DNA from: CAZJLP01 sp964546955
Lineage (GTDB): Bacteria; Verrucomicrobiota; Verrucomicrobiia; Opitutales; Opitutaceae
Length of the DNA stretch: 64,000 bases
Reading direction: 5' to 3'
Assembly: GCA_964546955.1 (NCBI GenBank)
Contig: CAZJLP010000003.1
Coordinates: forward strand, 120,484-184,483
Of the stretch, positions 56,301-64,000 are shown one piece after another. The notes below the pieces were generated by a model. That model saw only the letters and a program-made list of their open reading frames with translations, was not told the origin of the DNA and searched no databases. A program made the translations under genes and the position numbers. How positions within the stretch are numbered: position 1 is the stretch's first letter; the number at the start of each line of letters is the position of its first letter.

Positions 56301-56833
56301 CTGAGGGAGGAAAGTCTATCGTGAATCGCCGCCAACTCCGCGGAACGCCCATCGATCGTGTGCGTGGTGGCGCGGTCCGGGTCGTAGAGATCGAGGATCG
56401 AAGCCTGAGCGTGAAGCGAACTTGTGCCGCCGTGCGGCGCGTAGCTGGGGTTGCCCTCGAGTTTGGTGGGCCGGCCCTGATGCGTTTCAGCCACCAGAGG
56501 GATAGCCGACCGGCGCAGGGGCATGGCGGTCGCGTAATAGAGAGGAAGGCCCGGGACGATATTCTCGACCGATTTTCCGTAGGGAAGAATGTAGGCTTCG
56601 GGTCGGCGGCAACCGGCGGCGAGACCGACGCCCCCGAGGGCGAAGGACGCGGCCATGAGCTTGAAAAACTGGCGGCGATCGACGCCTTCGAGATTGGATG
56701 CGCCTTCCGGGAACTCGCGTTCCAAGTGTTGCTTGAAACCGGGCGTCGCCGCCAATTCATCGAGGCTGCGCCAATATTTCGGGCCGTTCAGCTCGCTTTC
56801 TGACGGGGCGGGAGGGTGAACTTTGCGTTTCAT
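53360..56833 (-). CDS. actB: ACIII subunit ActB (fused molybdopterin-like and iron-sulfur domains)
   Basis: 1157 aa from ATG 56833, coupled to actA by ATGA. A Tat-type signal with a lipobox is seen (DRRQFFKLMAASFALGG then GLAAGC). Residues to ~750 form the ActB1 part, related to molybdopterin oxidoreductases but without a cofactor site in known ACIIIs. The C-terminal ActB2 part has four iron-sulfur clusters' worth of Cys motifs: CIGCNACVIACQ, CVHCELAPCETVCP, CIGTRYCANNCP, and CTYC with CQQTCP. The very C-terminus is His-rich (HEEHGHEGHDHG). It passes electrons from quinol to the haem subunits. Confidence 0.94.
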   Translation of the reverse strand: MKRKVHPPAPSESELNGPKYWRSLDELAATPGFKQHLEREFPEGASNLEGVDRRQFFKLMAASFALGGVGLAAGCRRPEAYILPYGKSVENIVPGLPLYYATAMPLRRSAIPLVAETHQGRPTKLEGNPSYAPHGGTSSLHAQASILDLYDPDRATTHTIDGRSAELAAIHDRLSSLSRTYGGNGGAGLAFLADESSSLTRAALVARLKAKFPRAIWAEYEPVSDEPPTSVAQAVFGRNVRPLYQFGRAKRILSLDADFLRAESGTLYYAREFSKGRRVVSKDDDMNRLYVAESSLTLTGSMADHRLRLASSHILAFAGALAAKVGGAQFASLAQGLDPAAIKWIEACAQDLLDHKGASVVVAGPHQPAAVHAVVHAINAALGNFGQTVELLELDTPAAASINDVAAAIKSGAVKTLVVLNGNPAYNAPADLDWAALQKQVPEVIRYGYYGDETSSVASAQRVHIAATHYLEAWGDARTIDGTVVPVQPMIQPLFNGLTEIEVLARIAGEATTDPYTLVFQTVTGFARATDPEKAFRKFLHDGLLENSGYRRATIAPIAAGITRLVNEAPKFVAFSADNLEVRFLHDYKVDDGRFANNGWLQELPDPITKIAWDNAILISPRLGKELKITPSLNGLAAASRIEENDFTIGKENAHIAEVTIGGRTVRGPLHIQPGLSNFTIVLPLGYGRKKDAGFHGRVGTGQGHNFYPARTSGAMSIATGATLKLTGERYLLANTQEHWSMEGRDIVREANFDDGSPESFKNKPGYVNEIGMESHTPAVLGEQGKRLPGESEADFKKRIHVGTPRGNSLYDNPDLNGLHQWGMEIDLNTCIGCNACVIACQAENNIPIVGKDQVLRGREMHWIRLDRYYSDGKAEGAAFGGPGNREIPEDPQVSLQPMTCVHCELAPCETVCPVNATVHDEEGINAMAYNRCIGTRYCANNCPYKVRRFNFFDWNKRQLDNLYMGPLGPSGVPELVKMAKNPDVSVRMRGVMEKCTYCVQRIQAAKIAQKVKARDTDQVRVPDGAVKTACQQTCPVDAIVFGDILDPNSAVSKAKARTQDYAVLGYLNTRPRTTYGGKLRNPNKAMPDYAALPASRIEYNNKNHPAHEEHGHEGHDHGAPATGGAGKHDTPEHKHGTPEKKGHSLLQKITTIGGLS

Positions 56834-57495
56834 CGGTGGCAGCCGGTGCAGCTTTGCGGAGGCGTGATCTTGTTGTTCTTCACGAAGGCGGCCGCCCACT
56901 CGGCGTGCGTCTTTCCTTCAATGGTCTGGCCTTTAGGGTCCCAGTTCAGATTGGTGATTTCGCTCAGGGGTCGAACGTGCGATGCGGGATCGCGGTGACA
57001 ATCGAGACAGAAGCCCATGCTGAGCGGCTTGGCGTGCTCGGCCGTATCCATCTTGTTGATCTCGCCGTGGCACTCGATGCAAGAGATGCCGCGGTTTACG
57101 TGGACCGAATGGTTGAAGAACACGTAATCGGGCACTTGGTGCACGCGCACCCACTTGACGGGATTGCCCGTCGCGTAGCTTTCGCGCACCGGCGCCAACA
57201 AGGGACTGTCGGCTTTGATCGCCGAATGGCAATTCATGCAAGTCTGCGCAGTGGGCAGGCTGGAGGTGCCGGATTTCTCAACGGCCGAATGGCAGTACCG
57301 GCAGTCGATCCCCAATTGACCGTTGTGCAACGCATGGCTGAACGGCACGGGTTGCTCCGGCTTGTAGCCGATCCGCGTGTACTTCGGTGTGGCGTAGTAG
57401 GTTGTCGCCGCAGTGACGACTCCGACCACGACAAACAGAAAGATGATAATCTGGAGCGGCAGTCGGTTGGCCGACTTCGGGAACAGTTTCGACAT
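56830..57495 (-). CDS. actA: ACIII subunit ActA, pentahaem cytochrome c
   Basis: 221 aa with one N-terminal membrane helix (LPLQIIIFLFVVVGVVTAAT). Five haem motifs are visible: CRYCH, CMNCH, CIECH, CLDCH and CTGCH, matching the pentahaem ActA of known complexes. The segment PVPFSHALHNGQLGIDCRYC is characteristic. It lies in the periplasm and transfers electrons within ACIII. It is the first canonical subunit gene of the operon; a small open frame for a Tat-like protein precedes it by 32 bp. Confidence 0.94.
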   Translation of the reverse strand: MSKLFPKSANRLPLQIIIFLFVVVGVVTAATTYYATPKYTRIGYKPEQPVPFSHALHNGQLGIDCRYCHSAVEKSGTSSLPTAQTCMNCHSAIKADSPLLAPVRESYATGNPVKWVRVHQVPDYVFFNHSVHVNRGISCIECHGEINKMDTAEHAKPLSMGFCLDCHRDPASHVRPLSEITNLNWDPKGQTIEGKTHAEWAAAFVKNNKITPPQSCTGCHR

Positions 57496-57527
57496 AAGCC
57501 AGGAGGTCTCCGGTTGAGGCCGAGGCG

Positions 57528-57713
57528 TTAAAGGGAATCACTCGACCGCGAAACGGCGCGAGTATCGGGGCGAACTTTGAAAGGGGCAGACGGAGCCACC
57601 GGTGCGGCAGCCGGAGAGGCCGGCTTGGCCAACAACTTAGGTGCGATGCCCGCTGCGGCCAGAAGGCCGGCGAATTTGGCAAAAAATGTTTTTCGCGAGT
57701 GTGTTGGGCTCAC
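57528..57713 (-). CDS. Small Tat-like secreted protein upstream of actA
   Basis: 61 aa from a proposed GTG 57713; an ATG 22 codons upstream extends it with low-information sequence. The N-terminus SRKTFFAKFAGLLAAAG resembles a Tat signal with Arg-Lys in place of the twin Arg, similar in character to that of ActB. An Ala/Pro stretch is followed by FKVRPDTRAVSRSSDSL at the C-terminus, which looks like a defined motif. It lies 32 bp before actA and in the same direction. It could be a small accessory of the complex, or a non-coding frame; I cannot settle it from this one sequence. Confidence 0.5.
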   Translation of the reverse strand: MSPTHSRKTFFAKFAGLLAAAGIAPKLLAKPASPAAAPVAPSAPFKVRPDTRAVSRSSDSL

Positions 57714-58076
57714 AGGACGTCTGGAAAAGGTTAAGATCAGCCGTCGAGCGAAGGCCCCACGGTTTTGAAAGTAAACCAAATTTTGTAAAAGCCGCGGGAT
57801 TTAAGGCGCTAATAAGCAGCCGCACACGAGCGACCTGGCCGGGCTTATCGGGTTTGGGGCCGCCGCTGGAGCCGCCAGAACGGTACAAATGTAAAAAGTC
57901 AGGCGGCCCGATTTGAGATTGGAAATTGGAAATTTGAGACGGCCGAGCCCCTGCGCCGCTCACCGTTACATCGGGAAAAGGAATGTGTCCGGCATAAGGG
58001 GCACAGCGAGCGAAGGAGTAAGCCAGCAAAACCGCCCCCTCCGGGGTCTCAAATCTCAAATCAAAGCGCCACGCGC
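57714..58076. other. Intergenic region upstream of the ACIII operon, with GATTTGAGA/TTGGAAA repeats
   Basis: This is the 363-bp gap between lolD-like and the ACIII operon. It must hold the operon's promoter, but no convincing -35/-10 pair is visible. At 57910-57940 lie degenerate units GATTTGAGA, TTGGAAA, TTGGAAA, TTTGAGA, and at 58047-58063 the inverted word GTCTCAAATCTCAAATC. The lolD-like stop is 13 bp beyond the second. Nothing coding is supported. Confidence 0.5.
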
Positions 58077-58793
58077 TTAAACGAACACGCCGTCGCGCAT
58101 CGGGCGTACCGAATCGCAACGATTAGCAATGTCGGGATTGTGCGTCACGAGAACGATCGCCTGCCCGTTCTCTTTCGCCAGTCGGGTGAGCACATCGAAG
58201 ACGATGCCTGAGTTCTTTACGTCGAGATTTCCGGTCGGTTCGTCCGCCAGAATGATCGAAGGTTGGTTCGCCAGAGCGCGGGCGATGGCGACGCGCTGCT
58301 GTTCGCCGCCGGACAACTGCGTTGCCAGCCGATGCGTTTTCTCGGCCAAGCCCACATCCCCCAAGAGCGATCGAGCCCTCCGCTCCATCTCCACACTCGA
58401 AAGGCGGCCGAGTTTCCTCATCGGGAGCATCACGTTTTCCAGCGCGGAAAACTCCGACAGCAAGAAGTGAAACTGAAAAACGAAGCCGATGTGTTCATTG
58501 CGCACTTGAGTGCGTCTCTCGTCGGAGGAGTTGGCCAAATTCTCGCCTCCGATCCAAATCTCTCCTCCCTCGGGCCGGTCGAGCAGCCCCAGCAGGTAAA
58601 GAAGGGTGCTTTTGCCGCAACCGGAGGGTCCGACAATGGCGGTCACCGTGCCCGCGTGAGCCGCGAAGGACACCTGGCGAAGCACATGCACACGCGCCTC
58701 CCCTTCCCCGAGGAACCGGCTCAGTTGCGCACAGCGAATCGCTTCTTTCATCGAAGCTCCGGGCGATTGGGACGCGGCAGGAGGCGGACTCAT
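58077..58793 (-). CDS. LolD/MacB-type ABC ATPase
   Basis: 239 aa from ATG 58793, which overlaps the permease stop as ATGA; ATG 58751 is a possible alternative. Walker A GPSGCGKST, signature LSGGEQQRVAIARALANQP, Walker B ILADEPTGNLD and H-loop VTHNPD are all canonical for the LolD/FtsE/MacB group. It energises the FtsX-type permease encoded just upstream. With the adaptor and TolC it forms a four-gene efflux or export system in which ATPase and permease are separate chains. Confidence 0.9.
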   Translation of the reverse strand: MSPPPAASQSPGASMKEAIRCAQLSRFLGEGEARVHVLRQVSFAAHAGTVTAIVGPSGCGKSTLLYLLGLLDRPEGGEIWIGGENLANSSDERRTQVRNEHIGFVFQFHFLLSEFSALENVMLPMRKLGRLSSVEMERRARSLLGDVGLAEKTHRLATQLSGGEQQRVAIARALANQPSIILADEPTGNLDVKNSGIVFDVLTRLAKENGQAIVLVTHNPDIANRCDSVRPMRDGVFV

Positions 58794-60037
58794 TGGGACG
58801 TCCCCCGGATGATACCCGCCGGCTCGAGCCGAGCCGCCCGCCGAGCTGGCAGCCAGCTTGCGATGAGAATGACGATTGCCGCCGCCAAAGCCGCACCGAG
58901 ATAGTGATCGAAAGACCACGTCACCACCAGGTGATCGGTCGAGAACACTCCACGGACGTGGATGGGCAAACTTTCGGCTATCCAGGTGAACGCCGCTCCG
59001 AAAGCCCAGCCGGAAGAGACGCCCACCACCAACACGATGCAGCCCTGCAACATGAACGTCGTCGCTATGTCGTGCCGCGTGAACCCCATCGAGCGCAGGA
59101 TCGCTATCTCCTTTGTTTTCTCCATTACGATCATAGCCAACGTATTAAACATGCCGAGGCCCGCGACGATGATGATCGTGGACACGGTGATGGCGGCGGA
59201 TATCCGGAAGAAACGGAAGACCGAGAGCCACGGCCGTTCCCTCTCCTGCCACTCGGTCGCGCGATGGTTGATCGACGCCTCGATCTGCCGGGCAATTTGA
59301 GGCGCCCGATTGGGATCCTGCAGGGTGACCTGAATGTAGCTCGCGCCAAAGGGACGTTTGAGAAGGTTTCGAGCCGCCTGCAGATGCATAAAAACCCGGA
59401 TGCGGTCGATGTCCCGCACACCGGTTTCATAGATTCCGACCACGCGATAGCGTGTTCCAATGCCTGCGAAGGTGACGAAGACAGAGTCACCCGGGTTCAC
59501 GCGCAGCCGGCGGGCAAGATCGGAGCCTACTAGAATCCCGAAAGGCGTCGCGTTGAAATCTTCGATCGAGCCCTGGATCACTTGCCCTTGAATTCTAGAC
59601 ACGCTCATATGATCTTCTACGGTGATGCCGAGGACTTGAGCTGTCTCCTCGCGGGTGGCCGACTGCAGTTGCACGCTTCCTCGAACAACCTCAGAAACAC
59701 CTAGAATTTCGGGAAATGCGCCGAGCTGTTTCCGAATCAAATGAGGCTCGGGAATCCCTTCTATGTACCGCCGCATACTTTCGACCTCGATCCGGTCTCC
59801 TGTGACGTTCTGGGAGTCGATGGGAATGCTCGCGACCGTCATTTGAAATTTGTCCTCAATCTTGATGGCCCCGTCCGTTCCCAAAATTGTCGCGATGAAA
59901 AAATCTTGGAAACCCGACGTCACGGCCTGCGTAAGCACGATGAAACCCACGCCGAAGGAAATGCCGACGAGGCTCATCAGCATTGCGCGCTTCTTCGCCA
60001 GGATGAAGCGAAGCGCTATGCGAAGGTTCGTGAACAT
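58790..60037 (-). CDS. MacB/LolC-type ABC permease (FtsX family)
   Basis: 415 aa. The N-terminal helix (RAMLMSLVGISFGVGFIVL), a ~230-residue periplasmic MacB-like domain, and three C-terminal helices (FtsX domain with EIAILRSMGFTRHDIATTFM) are seen. It starts on the last base of the adaptor stop (TAATG). Four-helix mechanotransmission permeases drive TolC-linked export or lipoprotein release; with an RND-like adaptor and TolC beside it, efflux is more likely. Confidence 0.88.
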   Translation of the reverse strand: MFTNLRIALRFILAKKRAMLMSLVGISFGVGFIVLTQAVTSGFQDFFIATILGTDGAIKIEDKFQMTVASIPIDSQNVTGDRIEVESMRRYIEGIPEPHLIRKQLGAFPEILGVSEVVRGSVQLQSATREETAQVLGITVEDHMSVSRIQGQVIQGSIEDFNATPFGILVGSDLARRLRVNPGDSVFVTFAGIGTRYRVVGIYETGVRDIDRIRVFMHLQAARNLLKRPFGASYIQVTLQDPNRAPQIARQIEASINHRATEWQERERPWLSVFRFFRISAAITVSTIIIVAGLGMFNTLAMIVMEKTKEIAILRSMGFTRHDIATTFMLQGCIVLVVGVSSGWAFGAAFTWIAESLPIHVRGVFSTDHLVVTWSFDHYLGAALAAAIVILIASWLPARRAARLEPAGIIRGTSQ

Positions 60038-61161
60038 TACTTGGCAGTCGCCGGCGGCATAACGACGCGTACGCGCTGCCCGTCCTGGAATTCTGCCGGG
60101 TCGCGGGCGACCACCAGATCTCCTTCTGCGACGCCGCGCTCAATTTCGATCACTCCCCCCCCCGCCACACCTACCATGGTATGAGTCACAGCAACACGGC
60201 CTTCTTTGACCAGGACCAAGTTGTGTCCCATCATCGCTCGAACGGGAGCAACCAAAACATTCTCCTTGCGTTCAACGACAATACTCGCCTCTCCCGTGAG
60301 ATCGGGGATTAGTTGTTCCTGGGGAATATTTACGCTAAGAAACGCCGTGTAGCGCCGCGTTTTTTCGTCAGCGGAAGGCAACACGCGATCAACGGTCGCG
60401 GTAAATTGTTGATATCCATAGCCGAGAAATTGGACATTAGCGGTCAAGTTGGGTCTTACCGCCGCAAAGTTTTCTTCGCTGATTTGAGCCTGGACCAGCC
60501 GCTCCCGGGAAATGATGCGCGCGAGTGCGGTTCCAGGTCCTACAAGGGTATTCGCGCGCGCATACAAATCGGTGATGGTCCCATCAAACGGCGCGGTTAT
60601 TTGCATCCGCTGTTTTTGAAGCTTTTTCTGATCGAGAGCGATTTGAAGATTCGTCAGCGATTGCCGGTTTTGGATTTCTTCGTTCGCTAATCGGTCTTTT
60701 ACTTGGTCAACCGCGCGCTTCGAGCGGTCAAACTCGATCTGAGAAATCCGGCCATCCGCAAATAAACGAGTGTTGGTCCGAACGGTCTCCTCTGCCGTCG
60801 CGACCTCGAATCGCAAAGGCGAGCCTAACTTCAGGCGATCGTCGATCGCTTTGATGTCACTTTCAATCCGGCGGATTTCCAAATCGAGATCCTGCACGTC
60901 CAACTCGAAAATAAGATCACCCTTTTTTACCTCCGCCCCCCGCTTGACTGCGAGGTTCACGACCCTGCCGCCATAGTCCGCTTTGATCTCTTCGTTCGCC
61001 TCGGCCAGGACTAATACATTAGCGGGAACGGCGCGAACGACTGATCCGCGGACGATCCGTGTAACTTGTGCATGGGCAAGCCCACCAGCATACACGTACC
61101 ATGCCACGCCGCCTGCAATAGCAGACAGGAACAACACAACCGACATCGTCTTTTTCCGCAT
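60037..61161 (-). CDS. Periplasmic adaptor (HlyD/MacA family)
   Basis: 374 aa from ATG 61161. One N-terminal helix, then barrel-sandwich halves with ADYGGRVVNLAVKRGAEVKK and ITAPFDGTITDLYARANTLV, separated by a coiled-coil hairpin (~80-190) that contacts TolC. The beta-barrel and membrane-proximal domains follow. It bridges the permease and TolC. It starts 11 bp after the tolC stop. Confidence 0.9.
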   Translation of the reverse strand: MRKKTMSVVLFLSAIAGGVAWYVYAGGLAHAQVTRIVRGSVVRAVPANVLVLAEANEEIKADYGGRVVNLAVKRGAEVKKGDLIFELDVQDLDLEIRRIESDIKAIDDRLKLGSPLRFEVATAEETVRTNTRLFADGRISQIEFDRSKRAVDQVKDRLANEEIQNRQSLTNLQIALDQKKLQKQRMQITAPFDGTITDLYARANTLVGPGTALARIISRERLVQAQISEENFAAVRPNLTANVQFLGYGYQQFTATVDRVLPSADEKTRRYTAFLSVNIPQEQLIPDLTGEASIVVERKENVLVAPVRAMMGHNLVLVKEGRVAVTHTMVGVAGGGVIEIERGVAEGDLVVARDPAEFQDGQRVRVVMPPATAK

Positions 61162-61172
61162 GAAAGTAACAC

Positions 61173-62552
61173 TTAGCGGTTCGGCGCCGCGCGCTGCAAT
61201 ACCGGATCCTCTCCGCGATTTGAGAGGAGGTAAACCACGGCCATGTAGCAATCGGCTCGGGCCACATTGGCTGCTTGTGTCAGTGCGTCGATCGATGCCC
61301 GGGCGTCACTGACAGCCTTCTGCGTTCCAATTCCGGCAGCCAAATCTTTTTCGGCCGTGGTAATCGCGCTGAAAACGGATTGGAGGTTGGTCTCCGCTCG
61401 CTGTAACGATTTCCAAGCAAATTGAAGCCGTTCGATATCCGAACGGCGCTCATCGGTGGTGAAGAGTTCGGCCTGCTGGCGTTCAATTTCGAGCAGACGA
61501 AGCCTGTTCTTCGACTGCCGCCGCAAAGCTCGCGTTGCAAATCCATCAAAAATCGACCAACTGACCGAGACGCCGCCGGTCCAAGTCGTGAGAATCTGCT
61601 TAGGCCCGAGCACGTCGTTGTCAGGATTGCGATTGTCCTGCCCCACCGATGCACTAAGATTAAATTTTGGTAGCAGACGGGTATCGAGGACCTTCAAATT
61701 CAGCTGTTCGGAACGGATAGCGTCGACCGTGTTGGCTACGCGATCGGGAGTCGATGCGATCGCAGGCGACAGTTTTGCGATGAGCTCACCAATATTTGGA
61801 AGAGCCGGAATCTGTAGCTCCGTTTCCACCGGGATATTTGCATTCGAACCCAGTACATACGCTAATGACCGGCGGCCCGTATTCAGAGAATTCTCCAGCC
61901 TTTGAATCGTCATGGTCATATCCTCCATTTGCATGGTGGCCACTGAAAACGCCGCACTCGAAAGCAATCCATCGTCAACCTGTCGTTTGATGATCTCGCG
62001 CTCCGATTCAAGCGCCGCCCGCGCCTTCCGGGCGTTTGATAGCGCATGATTCGAAATCACCAGGTCAAGGTATCTGCGTCGAACGTCGATAAGAAGCAGT
62101 CGGAGAGCCTCCGTAGTGTTTCGGTGGGCGATAGCTTCCTGAATTTTAGCAGATTTGTGAGCATTCGACAAAGCGCCCCAATGAAAAATGGGTTGATTTG
62201 CTCCAAACCCGTACAGAAACGCCTGGAGTTCACGATCCTGACCCGCAGTCGTTTCTCGCTGTTCCAAAATTTGGGCAACGCTCAGGTTCCCTGAAGCGGA
62301 CGGAAGCATATATGAACGCTGAAGATCTTTGCCCGCGCTGGCGGAAGACAGCTCGATGCGTTTCTGCAGCACCGCGGGCGCTGTCCCGCGCGCTACTTCA
62401 ATCACACGCCCCAATTCCGCGACGAACACTTCCGGCATAGCTCCCGCGAGCGACGTGAGCGGTTCCGCCGCAGCGACCGCGCTCGAAAAAACGCACATGA
62501 ACAAGCCATACGTCAGTTGGGCCAAACATCCCTTCGTGTGCGCGTGAGCCAT
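61173..62552 (-). CDS. TolC-family outer membrane efflux protein
   Basis: 459 aa from ATG 62552; ATGs at 62561 and 62597 would lengthen the N-terminus. The signal peptide ends near AVAAAEP. The two OEP repeats have long helices, with GANQPIFHWGALSNAHKSAK and SVSWSIFDGFATRALRRQ as the repeat-type motifs. It is the outer-membrane duct of the adjacent adaptor/ABC system and the first gene of its operon, divergent from the Wzm-like gene. Confidence 0.88.
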   Translation of the reverse strand: MAHAHTKGCLAQLTYGLFMCVFSSAVAAAEPLTSLAGAMPEVFVAELGRVIEVARGTAPAVLQKRIELSSASAGKDLQRSYMLPSASGNLSVAQILEQRETTAGQDRELQAFLYGFGANQPIFHWGALSNAHKSAKIQEAIAHRNTTEALRLLLIDVRRRYLDLVISNHALSNARKARAALESEREIIKRQVDDGLLSSAAFSVATMQMEDMTMTIQRLENSLNTGRRSLAYVLGSNANIPVETELQIPALPNIGELIAKLSPAIASTPDRVANTVDAIRSEQLNLKVLDTRLLPKFNLSASVGQDNRNPDNDVLGPKQILTTWTGGVSVSWSIFDGFATRALRRQSKNRLRLLEIERQQAELFTTDERRSDIERLQFAWKSLQRAETNLQSVFSAITTAEKDLAAGIGTQKAVSDARASIDALTQAANVARADCYMAVVYLLSNRGEDPVLQRAAPNR

Positions 62553-62642
62553 TGAACACATGCCAACTGGGATCTCTGTCCTTTCAATGAAAATCAAGTC
62601 TGCAGGAACTGATCCTGCGTTCGCGATTCAAGCTTGGCTTGA

Positions 62643-63494
62643 ATGCATGCCCGTTTCCTGTACAGGCACATATTGAGCCCGATGCTTCGACTCCTCGCTC
62701 CTTTCGTCAGCGACCTTTGGCAACACCGCCGTTTGCTTTGGCAATTCACCCAGAGGAGCGTGGAGTTGCGCCACAAAGGGAGCCATCTCGGGTTGGTTTG
62801 GTCGCTGCTAGGACCGTTGTTAGTATTGGGATTGTACTTGCTCGTCTTCGGCAAGTTCAATGGTAACCGTTTCGGGGTCTTGCCGGACGAGACCGCGACC
62901 GATTACGGGCTCGGGGTCTTCCTTTCACTAACCATATTCCATTTTCTTTCCGAGGTTTTGGCGACAGCCCCGACGGTCATCGTGAGCAATCCAAACTTTG
63001 TGAAGAAAGTCGTGTTTCCACTCGAAGTTCTCCCAGTCGCCGCCGTGGGTAGCGCCGGCTTTCATCTTTTGACCTCTCTGTTTCTCGTGCTCTGCGGAGT
63101 TCAGTTTTTCGGGCGGGGAATCAATGTTGGGATCCTTTGGCTTCCGCTCGTGTTGGCGCCGATGGTCCTGGTTGCTCTTGGCATTGCCTGGGGACTCTCG
63201 GCCATTAGCGTGTTTTTTCGAGATGTCGGCCAGCTCACCCAGTTTCTTACGCTGACGCTACTTTTCGCCAGCTGTATTTTCTATCCCGCCACCCGGATCG
63301 AGGGCACGGCCTGGACAATCCTGCGCTTCAATCCCATGCTCCTCGCGGTCGAGCAAGCGCGCAATGCCGTCCTCTGGGATAAGCCGCTAAATCCCCGGCA
63401 TCTTGCTTACCTATGGGTATTTGGCTGTGTTGCTTGTGGTATCGGGCACCGCATTTTCAAACGGCTGAAACCCGCCTTTGCCGATGTCGTCTGA
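62643..63494 (+). CDS. wzm: Polysaccharide ABC-2 exporter permease (Wzm-like)
   Basis: 283 aa from ATG 62643; ATG 62682 is an equally good start and gives the usual N-terminus MLRLLAPFVSDLW. Six membrane helices and the amphipathic segment FTQRSVELRHKGSHLGLVW fit the O-antigen/teichoic-acid exporter family (KpsM/Wzm/TagG). Its end overlaps the Wzt-like gene by 11 bp. Exports undecaprenyl-linked O-polysaccharide across the inner membrane. Confidence 0.87.
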   Translation: MHARFLYRHILSPMLRLLAPFVSDLWQHRRLLWQFTQRSVELRHKGSHLGLVWSLLGPLLVLGLYLLVFGKFNGNRFGVLPDETATDYGLGVFLSLTIFHFLSEVLATAPTVIVSNPNFVKKVVFPLEVLPVAAVGSAGFHLLTSLFLVLCGVQFFGRGINVGILWLPLVLAPMVLVALGIAWGLSAISVFFRDVGQLTQFLTLTLLFASCIFYPATRIEGTAWTILRFNPMLLAVEQARNAVLWDKPLNPRHLAYLWVFGCVACGIGHRIFKRLKPAFADVV

Positions 63495-64000
63495 CGCTTC
63501 CAAAAACGCCGTCATGATCTCGGTCGCACAAGCCTCTAAAGCCTATCGGATCTGGGAAACGCCAACTGCTCGGATTACCTCGCCTTTGCTCGAGCAGATC
63601 GCAGCCCTTCTTCCGCGCCGCTCTGCACTAAGAAAGAGAATTCGCGCGAACAGCTCCCAGCGTTACCGCGACTTCTCCGCGCTACATGAGCTGTCATTTG
63701 AAGTGGCAAAAGGTGAAGCACTGGGAATCATCGGACGAAACGGTTCGGGCAAAAGCACACTGCTTCAAATGATCGCCGGTACACTCCGGCCGACGTCAGG
63801 GAGCATCAGCGTAAAAGGTCGGGTAGCCGCGCTGCTCGAACTTGGTTCCGGATTCAATCCCGAGTTCACTGGTGAAGAAAATATTTTCCTTAACGCCGCG
63901 GTCCTTGGATTGACGCGGCAGGAGATCGTGAGCCGATACGACGCCATCGTCGCATTCTCCGAGATCGGCGATTTCATCGGGCAGCCGATCAAGACGTACT
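63484..64000 (+). CDS. wzt: Polysaccharide ABC exporter ATPase (Wzt-like), cut by the window end
   Basis: The open frame from ATG 63484 (ATG 63514 is an alternative) continues past position 64000; 172 residues are visible. An N-terminal extension with an inserted Arg-rich loop precedes Walker A GRNGSGKST and the family-typical LLELGSGFNPEFTGEENIFL. The signature, Walker B and any carbohydrate-binding C-terminal domain lie outside. Coupled to wzm. Confidence 0.88.
   Translation, partial: MSSDASKNAVMISVAQASKAYRIWETPTARITSPLLEQIAALLPRRSALRKRIRANSSQRYRDFSALHELSFEVAKGEALGIIGRNGSGKSTLLQMIAGTLRPTSGSISVKGRVAALLELGSGFNPEFTGEENIFLNAAVLGLTRQEIVSRYDAIVAFSEIGDFIGQPIKTY

Noticed and set aside
57637..58119. 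A 160-codon frame between lolD-like and the ACIII operon
   Set aside because: It overlaps the repeat words and the end of the lolD-like gene, with no domain or signal peptide.

Overview
The window looks like a chromosomal segment from a GC-rich Verrucomicrobiota bacterium, most likely near Opitutaceae. The evidence is the long GreA with an extra N-terminal domain (a form known from the PVC superphylum), the alternative complex III (ACIII) operon, the Bat aerotolerance operon, a TIGR03067-like protein, and intergenic runs of short degenerate 'word' repeats. The taxonomic call is inference; no rRNA lies in the window. I see no phage, insertion sequence, CRISPR array or tRNA, so this reads as core chromosome. 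The cell is Gram-negative: it encodes MsbA, heptosyltransferase-like and LPS-type glycosyltransferases, OMPLA, TolC and Wzm/Wzt.

Layout. 1-5.0 kb: end of an RsmB-like gene, greA with a strong terminator, two tandem LysE exporters, and an ArsR-methyltransferase fusion. 5.1-8.8 kb: a repeat-containing secreted protein, orphan PTS enzyme I, and ispE. 9.1-11.0 kb: pyrF-ispD-ispF, so three MEP-pathway genes sit together. 11.0-16.4 kb: an Opp-type peptide importer (binding protein and two permeases) with a secreted M28 peptidase between its genes. 16.4-22.5 kb: a tightly coupled envelope operon (MsbA, GT9, three GT2, DciA-like). 22.8-26.7 kb: rpsO and pnp, each behind a structured leader, then surE. 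26.8-38.3 kb: OMPLA, an orphan ABC ATPase, three sensor-kinase genes without an output regulator, rmuC, a MOSC protein, a PEGA lipoprotein and a GGQ release-factor-like protein. 38.4-45.9 kb: Bat operon (MoxR, DUF58, BatA, BatB, BatC-like, and a BatD-BatE fusion). 57.7-46.2 kb, minus strand: a respiratory operon with a small Tat-like protein, ActA-F, a 97-aa membrane protein, a CcoN-like protein, CcoO and a cytochrome c. 62.6-58.1 kb, minus strand: a TolC/adaptor/permease/ATPase efflux system. 62.6-64 kb: a Wzm/Wzt-type polysaccharide exporter that runs off the end.

The most striking observation is in the respiratory operon. The only haem-copper oxidase subunit I in it has lost most canonical metal ligands. 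By motif alignment, the TM2 low-spin haem His is Ala80, the CuB His-His pair is Gln271-Arg272, and the high-spin haem His is Gln359. His221 and His361 remain. Its partners CcoO and the cytochrome c keep normal haem motifs, and the genes overlap as in one transcription unit. This suggests an ACIII-linked assembly built on a non-catalytic or repurposed oxidase core. Other points worth checking are a pseudokinase-like histidine kinase with a receiver-like N-terminus, a pnp leader with two mutually exclusive helices, a 29-bp near-perfect inverted repeat after the Bat operon, and at least six families of short periodic intergenic repeats.
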